This document shows positions 25,450 to 36,835 of a DNA stretch of 64,000 nucleotides, one piece after another. How positions within the stretch are numbered: position 1 is the stretch's first letter; every line of letters begins with the position of its first letter. The notes under the pieces are model-generated. The model saw nothing but the letters and a program-made list of their open reading frames with translations, made no database searches and had not been told where the DNA came from. Origin of the DNA: Aspidapion aeneum (taxonomy: Eukaryota > Arthropoda > Insecta > Coleoptera > Brentidae); NCBI GenBank assembly GCA_963576565.1, contig OY755044.1, positions 38,833,235-38,897,234 on the forward strand, read 5' to 3'. The position numbers were made by a program, and so were the translations under genes.

Positions 25450-26040
25450 GATTTCCCAACAACACAAACAAGACAAAAAAACGGATGAGTTTTGTTAGCT
25501 TTGCTTCAACTTGGAACACCCAAACAGACGACTGACGTTTATTTTTGGGTACATATAAGTAAATTCACGATTCATCACCACTCACAATGCTATACACGTA
25601 TTTTCGAGTTTCCTGCCTCAAAACGGTCTAGAGTTTTCTGACACCAATAGCTTCTCTCTGTTCTTCAGTTAACAGATACGGCATCCAGCGGAAAACTAAT
25701 TTTCTTACTCCTAGTTCTTTATGAAAAATTTTTTGAATTGAGGTATTTGAAATCCCCAATGAAGCCTCAATCTCGCGATATGTCACATGTCGATCTTCCG
25801 TGATGCATGCGCACAGCATCGATATTTTCCTGGGTGACAGCCGGTTTTGGTGACCCTGACCTTAGATTGAAGGCTAATCCTTCCACGCTTGAGTTCTAAA
25901 TACCAACCAGAAACTGTCGACTGATGTGGTGCTTCATTACCGAAAACAGAAATCAACTCGGCAAGGCATTCTTGTTGAGATAATTTCCTTCCAAAGTGGT
26001 AAAAAATTATAGCCCGAATATGTTCTCGGTTTAATTCCAT
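25450..26040 (-). pseudogene. Mariner-family transposase fossil
   Basis: Reading leftwards from ATG 26040, the protein opens with MELNREHIRAIIFYHF and QQECLAEL, the N-terminal helix-turn-helix region of mariner transposases. After a frame change it continues VTYREIEASLGIS and LGVRKLVFRW (about 25790-25680). A further break leads to a YSIVSGDES-like block (about 25600-25570) carrying the first catalytic Asp, with a stop where Trp is usual, and then VWVFQ (about 25505). The rest of the catalytic domain is not recognisable. Several frameshifts and stops make it dead. The TIRs were not found with confidence. Confidence 0.85.
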
Positions 26041-27010
26041 TTCTTAACAGGTAAAGATTGAGGTTAAGTTTTAGTAACGACATTCAATTAAAAGACAGCC
26101 GCCGGCGCCGTAAAACTGGAAGCATTTTTTTTGTCTTCCTTGTTTATTATTTGACACTTATTAAACTGAACTGAACGTGTGGTCATGACTGAGTGCATTT
26201 AAAAGATACTAGCTATTAAGTCACCTAAAATACTTTGGTGATATATCTTTAATGCCTTTCAAAAGTAGCCCCCTCGCAGACTTCTCCACGAGCGCCGCCT
26301 CTGAGAAAAATAACTTCGAAAGTCTAAAAATTTAATTATCCAAGGTTTTGTTAATGAAAAGTAAATCGGAGAACATTATCGTCACTCCTATTGCAATGCA
26401 GCAAAATTCATTATGAGGAATGAACTATTTTTTAATTTAAAATATTTAATTTATTTATTAACAATTACAAAAAAGTGAACACGATCATTGATAAGTAAGA
26501 GAATGTGTTATTATTTTAAATAAATAATCTTGCGCCATTTTATTTCTCGAAAGGTTGAAACTGTAGAAATATGTTTAACATCATACCCGACAAAAATACT
26601 TTTATCTTTTTAAGCTACATAAACAATAATTAGGTTTTTGTTTTATTTATTTTTTATTTCTGGAAAACACGGGTCATTGGTTTTTTACGTGGGGTACTAC
26701 TGTAACCTAAATTTTAGTGAATTTCCGTGATTCTGTGATGGTTTTTCGCATCAAACACGAGTTATTGTTTAGTTTAGAATATTAGTGTTTAGTTAAAAAA
26801 ATGTGTTAACACACAGACGTGGTGTAATGGTGTTGTGCTGTTTTAATAACTTTAATACAATAAAAAATTAAGTACTTAGGGTTTGTTAAAGTAAGAAATC
26901 AAATTAGACGTAAGTGAAAACTGGTGACTTGGTCGAGTGTATAACCTGAGAACTAGCGTTCCAATACTGTGACACTAATCATGACAGAAAGGTTTCAAAA
27001 ATATATATTT
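26041..27010. other. Unassigned stretch
   Basis: AT-rich noncoding DNA with no repeat family or gene that I can support. Confidence 0.4.
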
Positions 27011-27015
27011 ATCGT

Positions 27016-27076
27016 TTCGGTGGCCCAATTGGTAGAACGGTAGCGTACAAAGTCAGAGGTTCCTGGCCGAAGCACA
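27016..27076 (+). pseudogene. tRNA-like fragment or SINE head
   Basis: GGTGGCCCAATTGGTAGAAC matches a tRNA D-arm and Pol III A box well. About 30 nt later AGAGGTTCCTGGCC resembles a B box that has lost bases. A T6 run follows at about 27082. The acceptor stem does not close, so this is not a working tRNA gene. Confidence 0.4.
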
Positions 27077-27112
27077 GAACACTTTTTTATAACAAACGTG
27101 ATTACAAAAATC

Positions 27113-27412
27113 CAACAAGTTTTCGTGGCTAATCGGGTAAAAAGAAGTTTTCGTTTCTCTCATATTTTTCCGTGGGTAGCTTGAAAGCTTAACCTCTCGT
27201 GGGTCCAAGATCTAATGGACACCTAATAAATGTTGACAGTTAACTGTTTCGTCCTTATGGGACTCTTCAGAACACTGCTTGGTCAAAGTCACACTTATTA
27301 GGTGTCCATTAGATCTTGGACCCACGTGAGGTTAAGCTTTTAAGCTAACCACGGAAAAGTTTGAGAGAAACAAAAACTTATTTTTACCCGATAAGCCACG
27401 AAAACTTGTGTA
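27113..27412. mobile_element. Palindromic MITE (family P1), about 300 bp
   Basis: The arms ACAAGTTTTCGTGGCTAATC... and ...CCACGAAAACTTGT are inverted repeats for about 120 bp each, including GGGTCCAAGATCTAATGGAC. They surround a unique centre (about 27230-27290, AGTTAACTGTTTCGTCC). A second, one-armed copy in the opposite orientation is at 28942-29128. Confidence 0.8.
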
Positions 27413-27729
27413 ATTTTTAAATTCACGAGTACTAAATTTCACGATTGTTAGTATTATTTGGCTTAAAAATTCCGCTGATTGACGCTCGCGTCTGATGGCG
27501 GGTAAAAACGCTAATCAGCGTTGCACTGGCCTGAAAGACAGAAGAGATGTCGTAGGTCACGGATGGTTTCTTTTTCTTTGCAATCGATCTTTTTATTGAT
27601 CGATATGTATAGCAGTTTATTTTCGCCTGCTCTTGTTCTCGCTTCTCTTGTATCTCGGTAGATGGCGCTTGTTGCAAAGGTTTTCTTACTATATACATAG
27701 GATTAGAGACAAAGCCGTCTAATTAACTT
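27413..27729. other. Unassigned spacer
   Basis: No supported gene. An 88-codon open frame on the - strand (27432-27698) has no recognisable domain. Confidence 0.35.
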
Positions 27730-28927
27730 CCCAACTAACATTTATAGTAGCGGCTACATGTTCTAAAGGCTTTGCTACTTTCTTATAGTAGAAATGTGGT
27801 GATCCCAACCAAAATTTGTTACTTTTTAGTTCTAACAACTATTTAGTATCAGAAAATAGTAGATGTTTCGTAAAAACGACCCTCTAAACTACTTCATAGG
27901 ATTGTTTCTTGATAGTCGATTCTGATAGTCTTCTCTACCACAATAGGACGTTGCTAAAGTTTTACTTTCTTTTTAGTCGTTATTTCGTAGTCGCCCTGAC
28001 TTTTATATCCTACTTAATTACCACTAGGAAGTTAACCATTGGAGTCCCAAACAAGTGTATCCGACAACTACATTATAACTTTAATTTTTACCACAAAAGT
28101 TTGTGTCATCATAGTAACATCTGATGTAACAATGTAGACAAAATAACTTTTTGGATCAACTTTAAAGCCGCAACTACTTTCAAGTAACCTTTTCGACTAT
28201 CAAGGAATATAGTTTGGGACGCCATGTTTTTATGTAAGAAAGAAAATTTAATATTTTTGTTGTCGTTTTATGAGCTCATATTAAAGAGCCATACTATTTT
28301 ATAAACAAATTAGTTGGAGCTTACCAAAAATGCTCTTCTTAAGCACCATTTGTTGGAGTTAACTGTCGATTATGAAAACATAACCTCCAAAATCACAACA
28401 CAAAAATTCCATCAGCTACCAGAAAACGGCTCAATTTTACGGGCGCACCGGTTTTTTGCAATATATATAATGCATGTTATACAAAAAACTTTGCGTCGCA
28501 CTCGAATTTTGATCCTCTGCTCGTAAATTCTCACACTTTTGGATAACATAGTTCATATTATAACCATAACCAAACAAAAAAACTAAGCGAGTCTGTTTAC
28601 TGTTGTGTCCACCATATTGTGTAACAATTCTACCAAAAAGAAACGATTATATTATTTGCAACTACATCGCAACTTTTATGCCATTACGGAAAAAAAAACA
28701 GCCTCTACGACGTAGTAGATACCTGGCTACGACGTAGTAATGTAGTTGTTACTACAGTGACTTTAAACACTTGGCCAAGTAGTTATAACCAGAAATTGGT
28801 TCCCCACTTAGGGAATTATAACGTCGCTGTATGGTATACTGAGACGTAGTGGGAGTACGTTGCGGTTACTTTTAAGAAATTCTTTCTAGTTGGGGTTTCG
28901 TCGTTACAACTTTAATTGTTTGTTGGG
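27730..28927. mobile_element. Noncoding 1.2-kb element R6, copy 1
   Basis: It begins CCCAACTAACATTTATAG and ends TAATTGTTTGTTGGG, giving a short inverted end CCCAAC(T/A)AACA. Almost the same sequence recurs at 48109-49308 with only scattered differences and entirely different flanks, which fixes both ends. The interior has ACGTAGTAG and TAGTAGC repeats and no long open frame shared by both copies. Two-base flanks TT/TT here and AT/AT at copy 2 could be short duplications. I do not recognise the superfamily. Confidence 0.85.
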
Positions 28928-28941
28928 TTCGCAAGGGTGTC

Positions 28942-29128
28942 ACGTTGACCAAGCAGTGTTCTGAGGAGTCCCATAAGGATAAAACAGTTAACTGTCAACA
29001 CTTATGAGATGTCCATTAGATCTTGGACCCACGTGAGGTTAAGCTTTCAAGCAACCAACAGAAAAATATGAGAGAAACAAGAACTTCTTTTTACCCGATT
29101 AGCCACGAAAACTTGTTTGACTTTTTTT
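28942..29128. mobile_element. Palindromic MITE P1, one-armed copy
   Basis: It holds the inverted centre of P1 (TTGACCAAGCAGTGTTCTGA) followed by one arm ending CACGAAAACTTGT. The left arm is missing where R6 copy 1 ends, so the R6 insertion or a deletion removed it. Confidence 0.7.
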
Positions 29129-29884
29129 ATAACTTTTCGTTCTTTAAGTTAACCCCTGGTTTAAAATTGTTGTTTACGGTTTTGAGTAAAACCTTCCATT
29201 ATTCCACTTTGATACTTAAAAGCACAAAAGTTGCTTATTGTTGCTTCAGTGGAAACGTACCTTTATACCTATAAACAAACTGCCAACAATGTAAAGCAAT
29301 TACCCACTGAAGGCGAACTAACTACAGAGAAGCTATTTTTAACCATATTTGCGCACGTGTAAAGCAATATATTTTTTCTAGAAGGGTCACCAGTATTTTC
29401 AAAAGACATATTTATAATTTATTGATAAAAAATAAAATTTTAAATAACATATAAAACCATTAGATTTTATTACTATTTTATCTGTAACCACAAAACCAAA
29501 TAATAACCGTTTATAAATACCATTGGCGTACCAAACCGAACCAAACCTAAGATTTTTTTAGATATTTTCCACATATTTCATGAATAAAAAGATAGAATAA
29601 CATAAAGTACGACATCATGAGACCTTGGGCTCCCCTAAGACATATTTCTGGGTGCGCCACTGTAAATACGAATATAAGCAAATAAGGATTTGAAAAAAAA
29701 ACAGTAAATTTAAGTAAATTTTGTATAACTTTTAGCTGCTCCTAATTCACACCAATACTTTGTCAAGCACTTCAATCTAATGGGCTAAAAAACACGGACT
29801 TTAAGGATGGGAGGGCACTACACACCAGTAAAAGGACATGAAGGTAGGTGTTAAAAATATAAGAAATTATAATACCTACCTATG
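29129..29884. other. Unassigned stretch
   Basis: No gene or repeat family member that I can support. Confidence 0.4.
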
Positions 29885-29886
29885 TA

Positions 29887-30687
29887 CAGAGTGTCCCAAA
29901 AGTCCGAGTCCACCCAAATATTTTCTGAAGTATTGAAGATAATATTTGGCAGTGATCGATAACATCAAGAGATGTATTTTATGGAAGGGCGTGTATGCTA
30001 CATTAGGGGGCGGCATAGGGGCGGTCAATTTAAATTTATTAAATTCAAACCCCTATCGAGTGAAACCTTGTTTTACATGTCTTTAAAAAACTAACAAACC
30101 TAATTTTTTAGTTTTTGTCAAAATTAACAAGATTGATTTTAAACAAAAACCCTATTTAGTGATTTGATTACAAGGTATAGTTAGATTACAAGGTATAGTT
30201 AGAAAACACTTGTGAAATTTGTGAAAAGTAGTAAAATAATAAGATAGATATTTAAAATAATAATATAGATTTTCAAGTTTGACATAGACAAGGGGTAGTT
30301 AGGCCAAAATGTTGGTTTTTCAAAGACCTTTTAAACAAGATATCACTGAATAGGGTTCTTATTTGAAAATAACAAACGTGTTAATTTTGACAAAAACTAA
30401 AAAAATTAGGTTTCAGTCCATACATTTTGACAGATTTGACGTAGACAATCGATAATTATGTCAAAATATTAGTTTTTCAAAGTCATTTAAAACGAGGTGT
30501 CTCGCTCTATAGGGGTTTAAATTAAAAAAAAATATGTTGACCGCCCCTATGCAGCCCCGTAATGTAGGGGCAGACACCCGCCCTTAAAATAGAACTTTTG
30601 ATGTTATTTATCACTGCCAAATATGGTTAAGTTATCTTCAATAGCTCAGAAAATATTTGGGTGGACTCGGATTTTTGGGACAGCCTG
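29887..30687. mobile_element. Palindromic Tc1/mariner-type MITE, 801 bp
   Basis: It is flanked by TA (29885-29886, 30688-30689). The left end is CAGAGTGTCCCAAAAGTCCG and the right end read inward is CAGGCTGTCCCAAAAATCCG; both continue AGTCCACCCAAATATTTTCTGA. The arms are about 170 bp and include a GGGGCGG(T/G)CA block. The middle has weaker inverted similarity. Noncoding. Confidence 0.85.
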
Positions 30688-30689
30688 TA

Positions 30690-31768
30690 ATATATAAATC
30701 TATACAGAATGTTAATAAAGTATGTCGCCAAACTTCAGAGGATAATCCTTTGAGTGATTTTAAGAAAACAACTTTGTATAAGCATCAGGCTGCAAATGCA
30801 AATTTTTTGTTTGTTTTAATTTCTCGTGCAGTTTTTGTGACGTTTAGATCAAATCTAGAACGTGTATTTGATTACAAGGCATATATCATTAAGCATGGCA
30901 AATATTGGGAAAAAATTACAGGGTGATATTTTTTCTGGAGTGATGTCCCTTTTTTCCCCTAGAACTTTTTTGCAGTAAGTCACAATTTTTAAGTTTGTGG
31001 CAACTAAAAAAAATGGGTCAAAATCCAAAATAGCGGCGAAATTTTTAGCGTCATAACTCAAAAACCATTCGTGTGGCAAAAAACGTACTAAAGTGTTTTT
31101 GTAGGAAATTTTAATGTCTTCAACTTTTGTTTAAAACTTTTTTCTAAAACGTAGAGTAAAACCAAGTAACTTTAAAAAAACCCTTTTTGTGCACACGAAA
31201 TCCAAGATAGCGGGAAGCGCCGGCCCCCCCAAAGTCGAAAATTCAAATTTGTTTTTAGGATTATGTCACCAAGATATCGTCGGCGATCTGACAATACCAA
31301 ACTGACCAAAATCTTACTTGCACTTAGCAGTGATTATCATATCGCCGAGGATATGTCAAAATCGCGCAACACCACCTTTTGCAAGCTAAAATTCTATAAT
31401 GACTGGACTAAAAGGTGCTAGTTCATATTCTTCTTATTCACATCCCCACAAAAGAAATGTCGAGATGCGTAAGTCTTATGTATTTTTTTATGCTGAATTC
31501 GAATCCAAGGCCTCAAACCTCAGAGTAATAAAATATAAAGAGAAGTAGTCCCAAGTAACATTATTACCACTCACGGTTTTATTAATTTCGTTCCTAGGTT
31601 ATTTAGAGGGTGCCGTTATGGGTTTTAGGATCAATTTGGCTACATAAAGGTAATTTATATTGCCAATTACCTAAAGGGGTGTTATACAACCAAAAAGTGA
31701 TTTATAAAGGGAGTATAATAAAACTGATATTCCTTCTGTTCCTTCATTAGATACTTTTGGTTTTATTG
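30690..31768. other. Unassigned stretch
   Basis: No supported gene. It contains AAAATCCAAAATAGCGG-type phrases common in decayed insect repeats. Confidence 0.35.
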
Positions 31769-31770
31769 TT

Positions 31771-32754
31771 AAAGTTTTTGCAAAGTCAGTTGAACAAAGG
31801 TTAAAGCCGACCATCGGCATATCCTTTAAAGAAAGTGTCATGGGCGGCGGTAGATATACTCATGAAAATTATTTCATTGAATTATGGCGTAAATAAAACT
31901 TTCTATTCCTACACCTACAGAAACGACACTGATTTATTTTCTAACTCTGCATACTGCCGACTAAAGGGGTCCCGAAAGAAACACCTGAAAGCAATTAAAA
32001 GCCCGTCTGGGTCGGTCTCAAAACAAATACTTTGTCATCGGACCGCAAGGAGTCGCGGCTTTTCTCTATCGGTAGGGTTGAAATTATACCAGGAAGATTT
32101 TATATGAATTTGGATAACTTTTGAAGGGCAGATTGAAGCAAAATTTCATGAAATCGATAGAACCCCGTATTAGGAGCATTTCAGGTGACTTTGCAAAAAC
32201 TATAAAGTTTTTGCAAAGTCTGAACAAAGGTTAAAGCCGACCATCGGCATATCCTTTAAAGAAAGTGACATGGGCGGCGGTAGATATACTCATGAAAATT
32301 ATTTCATTTAATTATGGCGTAAATAAAACTTTCTATTCCTACACTTACAGAAACGACACTGATTTATTTTCTAACTCTGCGATACTGCCCACTAAAGGGG
32401 CCCCGAAAGAAACACCTGAAAGCAATTAAAAGCCCGTCTCAAAAAAATCTGCCAATCAGGTGTATCCACGTGGGCTGGGTCGGTCTCAAACGGACCGCAA
32501 AAAGTCACGCCTTTTCTCTGTCGGTAGGGTTGAAATTGTGCCGTCTATCCACCTGTGCTGGGTCGGTCAGAAAACAAATACTTTGTGCTAGGACCGCCAA
32601 AAGCCGCGCCTTTTCTCTGTCGGTAGGGTTGAAATTATACCAAGAAGATTTTATATGAATTTGGATAACTTTTGAAGGGCAGATTGAAGCAAAATTTCAT
32701 GAAATCGATAGAACCCCATATTAGGAGCATTTCAAGTGACTTTGCAAAAACTAT
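31771..32754 (+). repeat. Two-unit tandem duplication (about 430 and 550 bp)
   Basis: Both units start AAAGTTTTTGCAAAGTC and run through ATGGGCGGCGGTAGATATAC and GGGTCGGTCTCAAA to TTTGCAAAAACTAT. The second unit is longer because its GGTCGGTC...GGTAGGGTTGAAATT block of about 110 bp is itself duplicated. The open frames at 31835-32107 and 32470-32658 are not conserved in frame and are not called as genes. Confidence 0.85.
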
Positions 32755-32813
32755 ACCAGTAGTTTAAAAGTAAATATGATTAGATAGGCGGCCATATAGA
32801 ACCTAATCTCCAT

Positions 32814-32935
32814 ATCATAATTTTTGAGATAACTTTTTGACAGTTATCAGCTGTTTACCGTAACGAATTGCATAGGCCAACGAAAAAAAGTTGTCACAAG
32901 TTGTCTTAAAAATAATAATATGAACTGTAGTTTCC
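32814..32935 (+). repeat. Dispersed repeat R5, copy 1
   Basis: ATCTCCATATCATAATTTTT, then GAGATAACTTTTTGA and TATCAGCTGTTTACC, recur in order at about 50189-50310. Confidence 0.75.
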
Positions 32936-34952
32936 TTAAGGTTTTAAGAGTGGTAAATATAAACTTTAGACTTTTGGTTTTTGCCATTACTTTTAGGCAT
33001 TTTAAAAAGGTTTTATAGGAAGGCTTAAAGGTAAACTTAATTCTTTTGTATTTATAGTTACCCATAGCTGTATATTAAATATTCTTTAAATAGGCGGCCA
33101 TATAAAACCTTGTTTCCTTAAGGGTTTTAACAGAAGTAAGTAAATACTTTCCTGTTTTATTTTTTTAGGTATTTCTTGTAAAAATAATAGATATACCTAG
33201 GTACAGATTGGTACGTACCTATTGCAAGATTGATTATTTAAAGCCCAATAATTAATAATTGTTGAGTTTCCGTCCTCCTGGGTAGGACACCCAGGCCTAG
33301 ATAAGGCCTGTTTAGACGGCCTAAAATTGCACGATAAAAAACAATTAAAAGTGTTGAATTATACGCTTTTAAATACTTCAAAAACAAATACAAAAAATTT
33401 AAGTGAGGTTATGTTGACTATGTTTACATTGTTTTTTTTTGTTGGTTTCATAAGGGCACTGAAAAATCCTTTTTGCGATTCAGTAACAAATAAAACCAAG
33501 TGACCACTATAAAACCATAATGGCGTATATAAATTTATTTAAAAAATATTGTAAACAGAAAATATTTATCTAGTCGTTTTAGCAGTGTTTTTTAACAATA
33601 ATTTTACTTTAATTTTGATTTATGTAAACCAAACAGACTTTTTTAATGGTGAATAGGGTAAATGATTTTTTTTTTATTTTAAATATTTGTTATTTTGTTA
33701 TCAAAAAACTATTAAAAAGCATTCTTGAGCTGGCGCGCTTGTTTTGAGAGCTTTTCAGATACGATTTTATCAGAAAAATAAATCTGGCAGGCAATTTGAT
33801 CATCAACAAAACGACAAACTCGGTATATTTTTATGTGATAAAATAATTTTGGGACTATGACATTTTTGGCAATTTTGTGACCTAAATTATTTTATATAGC
33901 CATTGTGAATCTAAAATATCGCCATAGCTTTTATAGGAAAACTTCTTTACTCTAAAGGTATTATGGTATTCAACAGAATCGCCAGGATACCAAATTACCA
34001 AATCTAGTTTTATAATAGGATAGAGGACGTTTCTGAGTTGCTTTTAGAACCTGGCATAATAGCTTTAGGCTCTAAAAGGTTCTATACTGGTGGAACCGCT
34101 AGAGGGCGAAGCTCGAGTTTATTTCTTATGGTTTTATAGTGAGTTTAATACAAAGGTTGCCACCACCAATTGGGGAGTCCCATTTAGGAGGTCTAAGGGG
34201 TATATAAGGGTAATGGGAACGTGCTAGCGACCAAACATTAAAACTAATGGTTTTAAGGAAGGGCGCTGGCAACCTTTGAGCTTCTGCTATAAATAAAGAA
34301 ATGTTACTTGGGGTAGGCCCGTTTTCGGCGGTAATTCATTAATTTGTTGGTAAACAATGTAGCTTTTCCGCTGTTGCCGCCTCCTCTGCCTTTGTAAAAT
34401 TTTATAAATAATAAGTAAGGTTCAACTTCTTACGTTACCAAAATATATAGTGCTATAGTGCTTTGAGTTGGTTAGGCTATTCAAACCGTGCGATAATTTG
34501 TCATGCGCTTATTAGCCCGCGTCGCGTCGTTTTATGCTGTGTATTTCTTATTACATCCTGCAATAAAAACTCATTTAAACAACATAATTTATGAACGCCC
34601 CTTTTCCCACAATTTTTTCAGGACGTGGCAACAGGTGTTTGACATCATATTAGTGTTAGCAGGGCCGGGTTTCGTTTTGAGCTACTTGGACTATATCCCC
34701 AGGTAAAAAGGGAATCCTTTTTCCTATTGTAGAGGACGATTAACTATTAGTCATTGTTCCAACAGTTTTAACCGGTATTAAGGATATTCTATTTTATTAT
34801 TTTAAAATGCGGCTTTTCTGTTTGGAGAGTTGAAGCACTATTAATCATCCAAACGAAAATTTCATAGGATAATTTTCTCTAAGTATTTAGTAGTTTTGTA
34901 GTTTTTCTGTGTGAAACCACACCTTAAGGAAAACAAGCGTCTTAGAATTAAA
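32936..34952. other. Unassigned stretch
   Basis: No supported gene. A short phrase TAGGCGGCCATATA(A/G)AACCT recurs near 32785 and 33093. Confidence 0.35.
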
Positions 34953-35467
34953 TAAATGGATCCATGACGGATCTGATACCTTCCTAGCCCATTAGCACAC
35001 TCCACGTTATATCAACCTTGAAAAAAGTTTTTTGTAAATATCTCCGAAATGAAAGCTCCTACGAACTTTTCGGTTATAACATAATTTTTTTCAAAAAACG
35101 CGCGCTACTATATTCCGAAAACCGCATATTGATGCGACGTTCCGTTAAAAAGTTAGCATTTTTTAAACTTTTTAACTGTCAAAAAACTGTCATTAGCATT
35201 GATGAATTTGACTAAAATCTGATCAGCTCGTTGCGGTATCGAGTGCTATTTTACCTTAAAATTTCATGTAAATCGGTTAAGCGGTTTAGGAACTATCGCG
35301 TTACGGACAGATATACATACGCACACAACACAGACAGACATCACGACGATATTGCTAGGGTAGGTCAAAATACACCCAAATAACACATTTTCGGCATTAT
35401 CTAAAACATTTATTTTGTCGAAAATACAATACCTTCTCTAGCTGTTGCTTTGCGGGCTAGGAAGGTA
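34953..35467 (+). mobile_element. R1 repeat, full copy inserted in repeat R7
   Basis: It begins TAAATGGATCCATGACGGAT and ends GGGCTAGGAAGGTA; TACCTTCCTAGCCC near its start is the inverse of its end. The flanking R7 sequence (CGTCTTAGAATTAAA left, AAAAGGGGGCGGGCC right) occurs uninterrupted at 39467-39500, so the insertion boundaries are real. The middle holds GCTCCTACGAA and CGGTTTAGGAACTATCG-type blocks and CACA/GACA simple sequence. No coding frame is shared by all copies. Confidence 0.8.
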
Positions 35468-35565
35468 AAAAGGGGGCGGGCCGACTGCACACCAAGTAGT
35501 ATAAGTAGTAGCCTTTAGACTGGATTGTTTAGTTTACACTTGAAAACGGTTAGAGATAATTACTT
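35468..35565 (+). repeat. R7 repeat, right part of copy 1
   Basis: GGGGGCGGGCCG, then GCACACCAAGTAGTATAA and ACGGTTAGAGATA, match 39485-39595. Confidence 0.75.
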
Positions 35566-35945
35566 TTAAAAAAAAGTGAAATCATAACAAAAACATTTCA
35601 TGTAAAAAAGAGCCAAGTACGCGAAAATGGCATTCCGTAAAAAGAATTGAGATAAAAGTAAGGCCAAGTTCTCCAATACAAATTTCATAATGAAGGATTT
35701 TTACTATACTGGAAATGTTTTTCTAAACTTTGCTATTACAGCCGAACTTCTTTATGTTCAATTTAGCACTGTGCCTAAGAGTCATTTACAGCCGTAATAG
35801 CCAAGTTTAGAAAAACATTTCCAAACTAGTTTCATACTTTCATTTTGAAATTTGTATTGGAGAACTTGACTTTACTTTTATCTCAGTTCTTTTTACGGAA
35901 TGCCGCGTACTGTTTTTGTTATGATTTCACTTCTTTTTTAAAGGA
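35566..35945. mobile_element. Palindromic MITE, about 380 bp
   Basis: The left arm (AAGTGAAATCATAACAAAAA, TTCCGTAAAAAGAATTGAGA, GTTCTCCAATACAAATTTCA) is repeated inverted at 35795-35940 (TGAAATTTGTATTGGAGAAC ... TTGTTATGATTTCACTT). The centre about 35710-35800 also pairs (TTTCTAAACTT(T/G)GCTATTAC). Noncoding; target duplication unclear. Confidence 0.8.
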
Positions 35946-36012
35946 ATTGGATAATATTTAATTTTTGAAATAGTAAAATATGCGGAATATTGTTCAAAAC
36001 TTTTGCAGGCAC

Positions 36013-36835
36013 TTAAAACTTTGAGGTTTTTAAATTTTTCCCATGGTTTTATCATAGTTGCTATCAGCCTTCCAAAGCTCAGCTCTCTAGCGTTTCTGAA
36101 AGTGGACAATGTTACTTTTACATAACTTTACATGTATAGGGGAGGGAAGTAAATTAAAATTTTCGTGTTTTTAAATTTTTTTCCATAGTTTAATCATAGT
36201 TCCTATCAGTCTTCCAATGCTCAGCTCTCTAGCGTTTTTGGAAGTGGGTAATGTTACTTTTACATAACTTGATATTTATAAGGGAGGAAAGTAAATGAAA
36301 ATTTTTGGGGTTCTTAAATTTTTTCCCATGGTTTTATCATAATTTCTATCAGCCTTCCAAAGCTAAGCTCTCTAGCGTTTCTGGAAGTGGGCAATGTTAC
36401 TTTTATATAAATTTACATTTCTAGGAGAGGGAAGTAAATTAAAATATTGGTGTTTTTAAATGTTTTCCCATAGCTTTATCATAGTCTTTCAGTCTTAAAA
36501 TGCTCAGCTCTCTAGTGTTTCTGGAAGTGGGCAGTGTTACTTTTACATAACTTTACATTTATATGGGAGGGAAGTAAATTATAATTTTAGGGTGTTACAA
36601 TTTTTTCCTATAGTTTTATCATAGTTCCTATCAGACTGCCAAAGCTCAGCTCTCTAGCATTTCTAGAAGTGGGTAATGTTATTTTTAAATAATTTTACAT
36701 GTATAAGGGAGGGGAGTAAATTAGAATTTTGGGGCTTTTTGATTTTTTTCCAGAGATTTGGTCATAATTTCTAACAGTCTGCCAAATTTCAGCTCTGTAG
36801 CATGTCTGGAAGTACAGTAGAATTTTGATGGTCTA
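36013..36835 (+). repeat. Minisatellite, about six units of about 143 bp
   Basis: Each unit carries CCCATGGTTTTATCATAG-like, CTTCCAAAGCTCAGCTCTCT, GTTTCTGGAAGTGGGCAATG and GGGAGGGAAGTAAATTA-like blocks. Copies recur near 36037, 36182, 36323, 36465, 36605 and 36748, with divergence rising towards the right. Confidence 0.9.
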
